Positions 33,701 through 46,380 of a stretch of 64,000 nt of DNA are shown piece by piece. The position numbers were made by a program, and so were the translations under genes. A model generated the notes under the pieces. The model worked only from the letters and a program-made list of their open reading frames with translations. It searched no databases and was not told the DNA's origin. Source of the DNA: Megachile rotundata (lineage: Eukaryota > Arthropoda > Insecta > Hymenoptera > Megachilidae); assembly GCF_050947335.1 (NCBI RefSeq), contig NC_134997.1, positions 4,278,001-4,342,000 of the forward strand, read 5' to 3'. Numbering within the stretch: the first letter of the stretch is position 1; the number at the start of each line of letters is the position of its first letter.

Positions 33701-34603
33701 ACCTAACCTAAAATTACCTGTTAACTGCGGAAATATTCATCATTTATAACCCCGCCTGTGGAGCGTTCGACAATTATATTCGGGATTATATCTATCGGGA
33801 TTTTGGCTGTCGGGATTTTAGCTGTCGGCATTTTGGGTGCTACGAGTTTTCGGATACTCTGTATTTAAGAAAAAATCTTTTGAGTACAAGTTATTTTCAA
33901 AAAGCCCAGAGACTTCTTACATGTCGTTTATTTTTAGATTTAATATTTACAATATATCATTTTCAAAATATTTTTCTCAAAATCCTTCCCGTAAGATCCT
34001 TGTTTTATAAAGTGTAATAACATTACTATACATATTTATTATGTATTGTTGTGGCGGTTTCACTCTCACGCTATCGCCATTAGACGGTGCGGTGCATAGA
34101 ATCAAGACCTACAAGGGACCACCCCGAAGTGATAATTTCCGATTTTGATGAAACTTGGATATAATGTAGTTCTCGAAAAAATATTCGACACGTATTTTTT
34201 TTTTAGCTGCCAACATTCATGTTAAGGGGGTAAAAATAGCCCCCAAAGTGGGGGTGAGAATCACATTTTGTGGAATATCTCGGGAACCAGTAGAGCTAGA
34301 GGGATGGTTTAAATTGCAAAGTTGTGTATTTTTTAATGCGGAATCCAACTGTACAAATGGATTTTAAAAAATCGCATTTGTTTAAATAATATATTAAAAA
34401 ATGACACTTTTTTGTTAATTTTTCTGTTTAAAAGTTGTTGTATCTTCTCGTAATTTTTTATGTGAAAAGTATACTAGTAAGTATAAAATACGGATCAAAT
34501 GGAATTTTCATTTTTACGTTGTAAATATAGTTAACGAAGTTGTATTTTTATCGTACCTTTGCGGGACGCAGCTTCGAATGCATATAATCAGGTACGCAAA
34601 GAA
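33701..34603. other. Possible uncharacterised repeat, 34068-34560
   Basis: 33760-33850 repeats CGGGATTWTRGCTGTCGG about four times. 34068-34560 has transposon-like features (a CCCCCA-AAG-TGGGGG hairpin at 34240-34254 and a preceding GGGGG/TAAAAATAG block), but no second copy in this window and no clear ends. Confidence 0.3.
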
Positions 34604-35341
34604 TTTCTACGTCTTTACTGGTAACTGTATTACAGTCAATTTGACAAATTTTTTTCTATTGGGATCAGAATTACCGCCCCAAGTATACAGGTTAACCGGC
34701 GGTGACCGTTAAGATTTTTCCTCGCGGGCACAAGGCTTTTATTGAGGAGGCCGCTGCGCTTAAATTTTTTTAAGTTTTTAGCAACTGAAACCAAGCTGCT
34801 CCACGTTTTTGAATATATGGGAGCTCTGAAAAGAGCTGGTTTTAATATTAGTTCCTGCAATTTTTTAAAAGGCTGAATATCATGAAAGTATTAGTGCATT
34901 CAATATGTTGATTATTATATGTTATATATTATTTTATACAAATAACACTACTACAATAATTACAAGTTATTCTTGATGTGTTGGTGAAACAAAAGTCTAC
35001 GGGGTTTTCAAATTCTCGTGGCCTCTCGTCAATAAGTATAGCTGCATCGAAACCATGCATATTGGAACAATTTTGTTTATCGAGGTGTTGATAATAATTG
35101 GTTGTGTGTGTGCGATTGAATTTTTATTATAGTATCACGGGCATGTAAATTTATGTTGAAATTTAATATGACCAAATCTGATCATTTTCGCCCAAAATTT
35201 TTTCATGTGCGACAACTGGAAACATCTAGGTTGAATTAAACCTGTAGTATTTTTTGGAATTTTTAATATTTCCAAATTTATTCCTCCTGAGGCAATACTT
35301 TCAAATTCACTGTAATACAGTTACTAGTAAAGACGTAGAAA
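34604..35341. mobile_element. 0.74-kb element with 33-bp inverted repeats
   Basis: TTTCTACGTCTTTACTGGTA and the next 13 bp (34604-34636) are matched in reverse complement at 35309-35341 with one mismatch. The similarity fades outwards at the ends. No transposase is recognised, and the 74-codon minus frame at 34636-34860 has no domain. It is a nonautonomous DNA element of unknown family, and no clear target duplication could be assigned. Confidence 0.7.
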
Positions 35342-35525
35342 CTCCTTGCAAAATATCATATACATTAACGCATACATTAAAAAATTAAAAAGACCAATCT
35401 CACTTCCCCTATTACTAAAAATCTTATAAACGTTATACTTGCAAAGAAATAATTTTGAAATAAAATATTAGAATGAAAATTGAAATATGTATCAAGCAAA
35501 CAAATGTCTAAACATCTAACAAGTA
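35342..35525. other. AT-rich spacer
   Basis: Unremarkable AT-rich DNA between two transposable elements. Confidence 0.4.
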
Positions 35526-36004
35526 AAATGAAGTGGGGTAAGTGCAGACTGGTTTTTGTGAAGTTGGTATTTAAACGTAAGTATTTTCAGTCTGCTATGT
35601 AAATACTTAACGCTGTCAATATCGAACGTTTTGCGCAATTACTACTATTTAATTAATATTAACTAGGACCTTAATTTTCCTTGTACATTTTGATTTTGAT
35701 AGGAAATTGTTTAAAATGTCAACTACTCTGCACTTCCCCCGAAAATAGGGTAAGAGCGTAACTTGAAGTTAAATACTTTGAAACTTTATTTCATGTGCAA
35801 TAGGGCAAGAGCAGAATTATTAACAAATCTGCTATAAAATGCTTTTTACTGCATTATGCAAGTACTCTAAACTGCAAACAAATACTCTTAGCTGAAATAT
35901 AAAAGGGGATATAGTGAAACAAAACAAGAAAACAAACATACTAAATGGAGAAATTTCGCTCCTGTATGCACTTGCCCCGTTTACGAACTTACCCTACTTC
36001 ACCT
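35526..36004 (+). mobile_element. M500 MITE, copy B
   Basis: 479 bp. The left TIR has AAATGAAGTGGGG (G to A change in AAGGTG) and TA at 35524-35525. The right TIR ends ACTTCACCT with TA at 36005-36006. Compared with copy A it lacks about 20 bp near the right end (after AAATTTCGCTC). Confidence 0.9.
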
Positions 36005-36470
36005 TATTTAGCAAAAATAAACATTTGGATGCACTGTACAGATTCGTGGGAAAGTTTAAGTGACACGACAGTCAAAGTGTTATATGAAATGATTAGAAAA
36101 AAAGAAATGAGGGTGCCAATAATTTTCCCCTGTTTTTTTGAAGACGATCGAAGTATGAGAAAGGGGTACAAGCCGTTTAGCGATATTTCACGGGGCTCTC
36201 GTTCCAGGGGTTTCTAGGAGCGCACGGTATTACCGGAGGCAGTCTTGCAAACTGGAGATAAGGACTGACTGCTTCTCCGTTTCCGACAGTGTGAACGTGA
36301 GCTGAAGCTTTCTTCACCTTCGCTTCGACTTCTCGTACGCAACAGAAGAGAATATCCCTTGAAGAAAGCCACCGGTAAACCCCTTTTCCTTCGCCACGCG
36401 ATGCCCTCTCTGTCCTCGCAAACTCGGTTAATATCCCTGGCTTATCCTCCGTCGCCATTCATTTTCTTTG
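36005..36470. other. GC-richer patch
   Basis: 36110-36460, with a 93-codon minus frame without a domain. Confidence 0.35.
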
Positions 36471-38329
36471 TACCTAAAATTCACACTGTGTAGGATCCTT
36501 TTTCAACTCGCTATTGTGACGTTGTGATCTCGTACTTTAGACTGCGGATATTTATGATATATTAAGGTCTGTAAAGCATAAATAAACCAGGTAATTTATA
36601 ACATCCACAGTGTATACATGGTCTATTGTTATTTTGCAGACCTCGATATTTTGTAAACGTATGGAGTCTGTAGTCTACCTGTAACAATACAAATTTTATA
36701 AGACTGTTACACATCAAATGACTTCGGAAGTATTGAAAATCTGATGAAACTTGAGATGAAAAATATAAAGGTGCTTAAAATATCTAATATCGAAAAATCA
36801 CCCCTTGCATTAAACTCTCCTTATATCGCCGCAAACAGAACTAACAAAACTTTCATTGGACATATACATAGGTATAACACTTTATCTTTAATATCACTAA
36901 TAAAATATAAAGAATTATTTGAACATAATTAAAGTTTAATGAGACATAGATAAATGATATTGTAAGCTGTCACACGTCAACAGAACGAATACAATGTCCC
37001 ATTTTTTGGAATAATCGCAGTAAAGAAGAGCTTCTAATTGAAAAGACCACAGTCGTGTAATTAGCGAACATTCGAGTGCACGTGCACTCGAAGGTACGGC
37101 TAATCCCTGCAATTTTGCTGAAGGGATGGCCAGCGTTCGTACCAATTAAAAAGGAAAAAACCTTAGAGACACCCTGTTGCTAACTCGTTATTTACACCGC
37201 AAAAGAGACGCACGTGCTCGTCCAATTCCCCGTCTCTAATCCTCTTTTAATCACTTCACTCGACGCTAACAGGTGCAAAGAAATTGTTCTCACTTCGCTC
37301 CTTGTATTTATGAGCGATTGATATAGGATACTTGTTTTAATCTTTTATATTTGAAAATTAATTTTACAGAAACGAGCTAAGGTATTGAATACGTAAAGTA
37401 GTCAGTTTTAAGATCAACACTATTACTACCACGATTTTGTGTTTACCTATTTCGACCAAAGGGTGTCTTTTGACACCTTTTCGTATGAATACAAATAATT
37501 GCCCAAGCTGTCAGGACTTCAAATTATCAGTAAAAAGTAGATAATTTAAGGAATATATTTATTGATACATTGATGTGTTTTTATTAGAGATTATTTAATC
37601 AGGTTGTAAATTCCAGCTTAATTCATCAATCTACAAAGTATAATTATAACGGTGTACACTAAAATGCAACATGGCGGGAAATAAGCGAATATCAAAGTTA
37701 TACCGCAACTCCTGTATTTTCCGTTACAACTAAAATCAGGATTCTTTAATCTGATTTGTAAGAGGCAAACGAAAAATACAAGGATAGAACTATAAACTAA
37801 TGCTAGGTTTTAATAATTTTCAAAATGCATCAGTAATTAACGAAATCACAATAACGAATGAATAATTATTTATAACAATGGTCCTCGCAACCAGCTTAAA
37901 TGATTACTATATTCGCGCTCGCTCCAAAAACAAACGCATCAATGTCTAATCGATGTACAAAATCAATATACGATCAAGCTCACACATTGCATTAATTATA
38001 CGGTGTCCAAAAGATGCACAATCATGTTAATACAAAAAAATGTTTACAAATCATGACTGATATGACGCTGCAAAATGGTGTTGATATTTATATGTACAAT
38101 GATTTCAAATTCGGCACTGTCATAAAATCCTTAATGTGTCAAAAGACACCTCATGGAAGAAATAAATATACCATATGTATATTTTTAGATCTAGAATGAG
38201 CTGGAAAATTAATTTAACAACTATAGTATGAAATGTCAAAAAATTAATTGTGGAGAAATGATTAAACTTAGAGAATAATGATAATTAAAAATTTGAAAGG
38301 CGCCTTTTGACACTTCTTGATAGAAACAT
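36471..38329. other. AT-rich sequence with a 22-bp palindrome
   Basis: A perfect palindrome at 37071-37092 (TTCGAGTGCAC plus its complement) centres on CACGTG, an E-box. TGTCAAAAGACACC-type words occur at about 37463-37480 and 38137-38150 and again near 38303 (CCTTTTGACACTTC). No gene is supported. Confidence 0.45.
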
Positions 38330-39420
38330 TTGAAGATCTTAGGTTTCTGTATTGATAAATTTCAGAATTTTTATTGATTGAAAAATTGAGGTATTTGTAA
38401 GTTCTTAAAGTTTACAAATTTTGAAATTTTCAAATTTCTATATTTCTAAATTCTTAATTTTTCAGACATATGAAATCTCAAGTTCCTAAATTCCTAAATT
38501 TTAACATTCTTTAAAATCATTATATACCCAAAGTTTCGATTTTCTATAAACTTAATTCCTGAATTTTTTATTTTTTTTATTTTCCAAAAAACTCGCTCTC
38601 AAATTTTCAAATCCCTAAATTTGCAAATTATCTAATTACCAAATCCTCAAAATTTCAAATCCTTTAATTCTCAAGTTTTTAAATTTATAAATTCCTAAAT
38701 TTCCAACCCACTATTATTATCAAATAGAAATACCAAATTTCTAAATACTGAAATATTCAATTCACTAAATTCTTAAATTCTAACATTTCCATATCCCTAA
38801 ATTTGTACACTCTCAAATTACCAAATTTTCAAATTTCCAAATTCATAAATTCCCGAATTTTCAAATTTCTCAACCCCTAAATTCCTGTTTTTTCAAGTTT
38901 TCAAATCTCTAAATTTTTAAACTTCTAAGTTTTCAAACTTCTCAAATTGTAAATTCTTACATTCCCAAATTCATAATTATTTAACCTATTAAAATGTGCA
39001 AATTTCCAAATTCCTAGTATGTATTCAAATTCTCAACATTCCATATCCTAAACTCTTACATGCTCACACCTCCAAATCCCTAAATTTCTAAATTATAAAA
39101 TTTCTAAATTTCTAATTTCTCTAAATTTGAACATTCTAAATTCTCAAAATTGCTTCAAAATCTCAAATAAAATTTACAAAATTGCTGTTCCTTATATTTC
39201 TCAATTGTTAAAGTTGCAATTTTCCACGTTTCCAAATTATTAATTTTCCAACCGTTTCAATTTTTAATTTTCAAATTTCCAAATCTTCAAATTCCTAATT
39301 TCTCAAATTCTCAAATATTCAAATTTCCGAACATCTAAATAAATATTTCAAATCCTCAAATTCCTAAATCCCAAAAATCCTAAATTATTCTGCATTCGAA
39401 ACCGCAAACTCTAAAATTTC
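38330..39420. repeat. Long CAAATTYCTAAATT degenerate array, C-type strand
   Basis: More than 1 kb of diverged units with mean spacing near 10 bp (AAATTCCTAAATTT, CAAATTTCTA, CCAAATTCA). It contains almost no G on the plus strand. It is the largest single array of this class here. Confidence 0.85.
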
Positions 39421-41586
39421 AAAATACTTTTACCTCTATTAGAACGATAAACATTTGTGGCAAGAGTTTCGTCGAAGCTATATGGTTGTTCCATGGAAAC
39501 TGGGCTATTCGTACTAAATTTTGTGTAAGTAGATTCCGAAACTTTGGTAATATCTGAGTCGGTGATGGACTGCAATCGAATCGATTGATCGATTCCTCAA
39601 AGTTCGCTGGTCAAGGAAAAGAGAAGGGAAATTCAATCTGTTGCAGGCGATCAAACTTTCTCTTAGATTTACCTTGAAAATATGCGAAAGAGGATGAAAG
39701 CAGAGGATCAACCGTTCAAACTGAAATTTCCTTTTGTAAACAACAGAAAGGAACTTGTAAACCAAATAATTATTAGCAATTAATAAAAAAGGAAATATCT
39801 GTCAAAAAATATAATTAAACTGAATAATATTTTTACATACGTTTATGATGAATTTGTCTAATACTTCTCTTTCTGATAATAATAATTTGAATGCAAAACT
39901 TTTAATCGAAGATTTGATCAGCAGTGAAGGGTCAAACTACATATATACGTAACAAGACTGATGATCAAATGAATAATTAACGTGTAAATGACTGACATTC
40001 CCTTTTATCATTATCATCTCACAGATATAACGTAATCATTCATTAAAATCAAGATTGATACGTTACATTGCAGTCAATATCTATAGGACTTCTATCATTA
40101 AGGGACTCGCGCTGTATGGAACAAATAAATTAAGAGAATCATTTTCTAATTTTACTCGCAATAAATCACATTTTTACACTGAATACTTCAAACATTCACA
40201 TTTACATTAACGTTCGTTTAGTAAAATTGTTGAAGTATTCAAAATTAATAGGATTTTGCTTTTTATTAACAATTAAGTTAATAATATTGATATTCTTCTC
40301 TATGGAATTATTAACGGTAATTTAATAAATAGCAGTTTTCATTTGTAGTACAAATTATTAAAATCAATAACATTTATTGCATTTGTGAAAAATTTAAATG
40401 ATACGAATTAAAAAGTACAAATTTGTTTAAATTTAATTAAGTTTAGTTATGTTAAGTCTCTAATTTTACTAGCATCGTAACGTATACTTTTCTAGGTAAC
40501 GACACTCCAGTAAAATCCTCATTTCCAATAATTTTTATTATTTTTATTACATTTATAGAACTAATTGTAAGACTCATCAGAATTGGTAATTAACAAAAAA
40601 GTTTGAATATGAAGCCATTTCGGAGCAAAATATATCATTGAGATTAAGAAAAATAATGAGTCGACACCTGAAGTATTATCAAGTTAATTAATTACTACAT
40701 TGGTTCATTTGGTTATAATTATTTTTATTCTTTTTTAGCCACCACTTTATATGGACGAAAAAAGATGACCTGACTCTTTCAAAAAAGCGGCTCATCGCCA
40801 TATTCTGCGGGATATCAAACGCCGTATTTTTAAAGCAGTTAAAATTGTTGGAAGTTATTTTGAACGTAGGATCCCTTTCATCCCCAGCAACGTAATATTT
40901 TCACTGAAAGAAAATAATCTTGGACAAGTATACAATGTCAACGGGACACTGCGTCGAACGTAACCGTGACAGAACCTTTTTCCAAACGATGGATCGCGTC
41001 AGCCATTTTCTTACGGCCGACCGCAGCCGATTACTCGAGATTAACATGAATTTCTCGCGCAACTAATTTTCCAGCGGGCACCAGGATACACACGGCGTAG
41101 AGAGAAAGAGAAAGAGAGAATAAGGTTGGTATCCCTGTTCGGTGGCGGTATTGTGATCCTCTCGCTCGGCTGGACCGAGCTGACCGACTTAGCAGGAACG
41201 CGAGTTCAGTTCACGAGATTTTCCCGAGGGATTTAACGCCTCGCGGCTCCTCACGGATTGGATAAAAGGGATCATCGGCGTGAGCTTTAACCGTGAATCG
41301 TGGTTAAGACCGACGACAAACCGCTTTCTTTTTACTGCCTCACCGGTTGCATCTTCCTTTTCGAAAATATCCTATCTTATGCTATCCTATTCTGTCACTG
41401 GGGTGTATTATGGTCGACTAAATATTGACTTTTCATCATTTTATTTGGTTCTTTTAGGTAGTCATAAAAGAACTTTAAAATTAAAAAAACTTGGAACTTA
41501 ACAAAAATATAGAATAATTGAGGTGTAGTTAATAATAGAACATTTTAGAAATTAATTTCGTTATGAAATAATATTATAGCTTAGAG
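39421..41586. other. AT-rich sequence with a GC-richer patch at 40790-41340
   Basis: No gene supported in 39421-40790. The patch includes an AGAGAAAGAGAAAGAGAGAA purine run (41100-41119). Frames are short and without domains. Confidence 0.35.
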
Positions 41587-41588
41587 TA

Positions 41589-42769
41589 AGGTAAGAGCAC
41601 CAATAGTTGACACTGTACCAGTACTTGACACTTTTTCAAAAAAGGTAAATAAATAAGGAAACCACAAGTTGGAACATCAAACCTTATTAATCTGTATACT
41701 GTCACGCTTCAGTGGCTTGATTGCGAACTATTGTGCATATCCATCATTCAAAAATGTAATAGCAACTAATTAATCAAACTTGCGTACGGCTCTTATGATT
41801 TTTCAGTGCTTTCTCATATAAATCGCTAAGGATTTGGCTAAAATGTAAGTATTGCAAGTTTGCATTATTTAATCATTGTGAGTAAAAAAGGCATTCGTGT
41901 ATGTTGTTTGAAACTTAGAAAGACGTTTATTTATTAAAATTGGCAACAAATAATGCTAAATTGTCTAAATACATTCCGTGGCAACTACTGAAACTTGTAA
42001 TGGTCTATTATTCAGTAGTTGACATGGGGTGTCAACTATTAAATTACTACGTGTCAACTTCTGATTTTGTTCCTCCGTCAATTTTGAGATGCCTCCTACG
42101 AAGGGTAACTTCAGAAATTATACAGAAGAGACTAAGCAAGCGACTGTGCAAGATATCCGGCTCCATAAAACTCCGTATAAAACGATAGCTAGGAAATTTA
42201 GTGTTCCGGGGGTAACTTTAAAATACAAGGTTGAAGGCAAACACCCAATTAAAAGAAAAATGGACCCAGCCAGAGTATTGACTGATGCAGAAGAAAATGC
42301 AATAAAAAACTGATATGAGAATACCTCCAATATAAGGAATGTTCGAACTCTTCATATTAAATATTTATTATTAACTCTTCATATTAACCCTCAATTATTG
42401 AATATTTTTTTGTAAACTTACTTAAGAATAATCTTTTTTAAATGTTCAAAAAAATTCTGTATTCACACATTATCAAGACTAGTTCATTAATTGGATTTTT
42501 TTCGTATGTCAACTACTGAAGCAAAAGGATGTTAACTACTAAATTTTCTGCTTTTGCTGGGTGTCAACTATTGAATCAAATTTTACGTTTAGAAGAAAAA
42601 AAAAAAATTACAATCGCCATCAGGAATGAATACTTGTTGTAATATAATAAAAGAATAGTTTGTGTAGCGACTGCTAATCATAAATTTTCCATAAAGTGAA
42701 CTTAGTCTGAGCTATTTGAACAAATAGACAAAAAATTCCTTAAAGTGTCAACTATTGGTACCTTCACCT
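41589..42769 (+). mobile_element. pogo/psq-type element, copy 2 (nonautonomous, 1.18 kb)
   Basis: Left end TA then AGGTAAGAGCACCAATAGTT. Right end, reverse-complemented, TA then AGGTGAAGGTACCAATAGTT. TA lies at 41587-41588 and 42770-42771. It matches the 13936-15114 copy base for base over most of its length in inverted orientation. It carries about ten copies of TGTCAACTAYTR or its complement, e.g. 41605, 42012, 42031, 42052, 42508, 42529, 42560 and 42745. Confidence 0.92.
42089..42313 (+). pseudogene. psq-type HTH fragment of a pogo-like transposase, second copy
   Basis: Begins MPPTKGNFRNYTEE at the ATG at 42089 and is identical in translation to the other copy for the first 74 residues, through the psq HTH and LTDAEENAIKN. 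It then meets TGA at 42311-42313, where the copy at 14.3-14.6 kb has TCA (Ser). The catalytic domain is absent. The stop is thus a private mutation of this copy on top of an older shared truncation. Both copies keep the DNA-binding part intact at protein level, which may reflect recent amplification rather than selection. Confidence 0.75.
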
Positions 42770-42771
42770 TA

Positions 42772-43780
42772 ATCCCTTAATCTACAACTTTCTGGACTGT
42801 TGCGTCATTTATAACTGGTTAGTTATAAATCAGTTAGTTATAGTCAACGATTCTTGATGAAGAAAATTACAACCAGAATTGAACCAAAAATCAATTGCAG
42901 TTAAAATACTAACCTAGTTTATCATATTGGAGCTGTAATCTGTGTCACGAGTGTGGCACGTTATTGTAGAATAAGAAGCTAAGTTAGATTCCTAATAAAA
43001 AAAAAATGAAGTTAGATTGAAATTGACAATGAGGTCGAATTAGGATAGATTCAGTTGCGTTGAATTTAGTAATGGAATAAACAACACGGGTTAGGATAGG
43101 TTCGTTTCTAACTAAATATCATAATTCATGTGATATTGCTAATAAAATTATTTAGCAATAATACGATCTGAATATTAAATTATGTTGGCACTTCGCAGAA
43201 ATGTATATTTCATGTAATAAGTTTAAGGTTAGGTAAGGTTGAAACTAACCCTCACTGTATGATAGTTTATGCAATGTGAATAATAGCACAATTTGACAAT
43301 TAAACAATCTCAGGATTAGATTAAAACTTTACAAAAATATGACACTGAAAAAAAATAATTTGTCATTAATTTGGTAGTGTATCATCTTATGTTTAGATTA
43401 GGTTAGATTAAAACTGCAGAAATATAGCTGTTCATCTCATAATGATAGGGAAATAATGAATATCTATTAATAATAAAGCAATTTGGCGATAAATTTGGTT
43501 ATCATATGTTATTAAATTTACTTTTATCAAGGGAAACAGAAATAGTTAGTCGCTCGTTAAAACAACCCTTCTATAAAACATCCAATATTTCTGAAGCTTT
43601 CAATTGAACATCTTCCACGAAAAAAATTGAAGTAGAAATATAAAAAAATGTTAAAAATTGCAAGTAATGAACTCTACGAACAGACACCTAGTCCTCCATA
43701 CTTGAATTTTCGCTTACTTAAAAGTGACTAATTTGGGACCGGTATATTTCAGCAACCGATCGATTCAATTTCGGCATACT
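42772..43780. other. AT-rich sequence
   Basis: GGTTAGGTAAGGTTG and GATTAGGTTAGATT words (43225, 43398) are isolated. No gene is supported. Confidence 0.4.
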
Positions 43781-44420
43781 TTTTTCTTTTTCTCGCAGAA
43801 TCAGCCCCCTTTTGGCGTACCGGTCCCGGTCCACCCTGTAACATCGGGGTGACGTCCCGCGGTGCTAGACTGTGACTAAATCCGCGGTGCCCATGCAGTG
43901 TTTACACTCGAGATGATGCCTCCTAATGCTAATACGCGGTCCTTTCGGTGCCAAACGTGGCCCTCGGGTTCTCTGGTTTCTTAATGCTCAATCGCAATCC
44001 AATGAAAAGTGTATGAATGGCAAGCGATTATCAAGTCGAGCGGGCGCCCTCAATGTGTCCGTCGAGGCGTCCGCGGTAACCCTGCTGCGTTAACCGACCT
44101 CGAATCCAGACCAAATGGTACGAATTCACCTTCCTCTTTCTGTTCCCCTTGGTCCCTCCTTTCGTTCGCTTTTCACCTTGTCCGTCGTCGCGTCTCCCTT
44201 TTTTTCTGGACAGATCGACGATAAACGAGCCCGTAAAATGGATTCGCTGGAAGCACGTGGTCGGATTTCCAGTTCACTCGCCGCTTAGAATCGCATCGCA
44301 GAGCAATAAATACCGTAATTACCACTGTTGGTAAACGTCAGGTCGATGGAGGACGTGCGGAGAATACCAAAGTGGTAGAAACGGTCGACCGATCGAATAA
44401 AGTTGGATAATTTCAATTTG
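43781..44420. other. GC-richer patch
   Basis: 43795-44370 is CpG-containing and non-repetitive. Plus frames at 44009-44224 and 44149-44334 lack domains. Confidence 0.35.
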
Positions 44421-44459
44421 TATTAGGATGTTACGTACTAAACGATCGATTTTACATGG

Positions 44460-45365
44460 TTAAATTTGAGGATATAATATGTGGCTCTTTGTTATAAGAC
44501 CACGCATTATATGACCAAATATTGCATTAGTGCCATATTAACACTCATTATTATATTGCACGTTAAATTATTGTGCGTTACATTCAGAAGAATTATGTGG
44601 TGAAATGTTCAACTGCTACTATGTTGAATCACGCGTTGCAGCATACATATGTTGAAATACCACGAGTTGAACTACCACGTGTTGCACTGTAAAACCTTCA
44701 ACATGTGCTACATTTTATATTGAATCTTATATTGCATTATCATGTATTGTAATACCACATGTTGAGTTATCATGTGTTGCATTATATCGCGTTAAACTGT
44801 CACGAGTTCTAGTACCAAATATTATACTGCCATGTATTTAACTATTACAGGATAGCCAACCACATGTTGAACTACCATGTGTTGTATTACCACGCATTAA
44901 ATTACCTTTTAATACCACGAGTTCTATTACCAAATATTATACTGTCATGTATTCAACTATTACATGTTGGTCAACCACGTGTTGAACTACCATGTGTTAC
45001 CACGCATTAAATTACCAAGCTTTGTAGTACCACATACTGAACGACGCATACTCATTGCATGCATTAAATTAGCAATAGTAATTTAATATTAGTAATTTAA
45101 CATCGCGTTAAATTACCAAAAGTTGCACTACTACGTATTATATCGCCACGTATTATATTATCACGAGTTGTATTACCACGCTTTGAGCTGTCAGATATTC
45201 ATCTACCAAGAATTGAACTGTTACCCGTTATATTAACATGTGCTGTTCTACAAGGGATTGAACTTTTACTGGTAGAATTATTACGGATAGAATCATATAT
45301 TAATTACCAAAAATTAAAATAAAATGCGTTAAAGTGCCGCGTGTTGAATCACCGCGTGTTCAATT
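44460..45365 (+). repeat. 15-bp degenerate satellite ACCACGYGTTGAACT, forward arm
   Basis: Units alternate ACCACGTGTTGAACT, ACCATGTGTTGTATT and ACCACGCATTAAATT, mostly 14-16 bp, with longer decayed units at 45040-45360. The same family appears in reverse complement at 47161-47804 and 49851-50060, making an interrupted inverted pair about 2 kb apart. Confidence 0.85.
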
Positions 45366-46380
45366 ATGAAGATTGATCTACCATTTCAGGATTTTTATAT
45401 TCTTATGTCATTATATCCGCAGATATCCATATCTCCAGATCTATCTAACCTTAGATTCCTATATCCACATATTGCGATATCTCTAGTAATATCAACTACG
45501 GTAAATATTAGGATATATGTGAGTAATGTATATGTATATCCAAATTATTATGTACCCAATCAGTATGCGAATATTTTAATAATCAATTTGATAGTTGCTT
45601 TATGCCCAGATTAGGTTATTCCCGACTTGAGTTTTCAATCAGTCCAATATATTGTACGTACTTACGTGTAAACAATTTTAGTGCACTTCCAAATTTAATT
45701 TACAAAACTACTTTTATTAACATTTATTATATACGTCTTTTTCACACTTGCATTTTCACTTTTTCACTTTCATTCAACAACTGTCTTATTAAACTTTTAA
45801 TTATTATTGTCCTACCTCACAATCACTCGAACTCACTCACATCATAACTTCATATAGTCGATTCATTTACTAAATTCATATTAAACATTTATTTAGTTAA
45901 TCATAATTATAAGTGTCAATGTAACAAACGTTTCATGATCTTTTATTACAATCATACGACAGTCATTTGTATAAATGTTGACCATTTACTATTGTACCCA
46001 ATAACCGTCTACTTTTTTAGCACGATTGAATTTTCTTTCGCCAAATTTCTCTTCGTCGATATTTAAAATCGTATAAAAATATGAATAAATCTGTAAAACA
46101 CTGTCAATACAACTAACCTAAAATATACTTATTTAACCTAGCCAATACCATTCGTATTTTTCTACACATAAATAAATTATGTACCTGAGTAGAGAATCAA
46201 ACTCTAACAATCCTAACAGACTCCGACACTTAGAATCACGTTTCTGTACTTATAAAATAATATCTGTTTATTCAAAAAAAAATTGTTTGTCAAAATTTAC
46301 CTGTAGAAAACATGCACAATTCTCAAAATAACAAAATCTATTGTTATTAAAAATCAGAACAGAAAGTATCAGACTGATGA
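45366..46380. other. AT-rich sequence
   Basis: 45390-45480 has TATCCRCAGATATC-type words. The rest is featureless. Frames at 45366-45614 and 45602-45847 are AT-driven. Confidence 0.4.
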
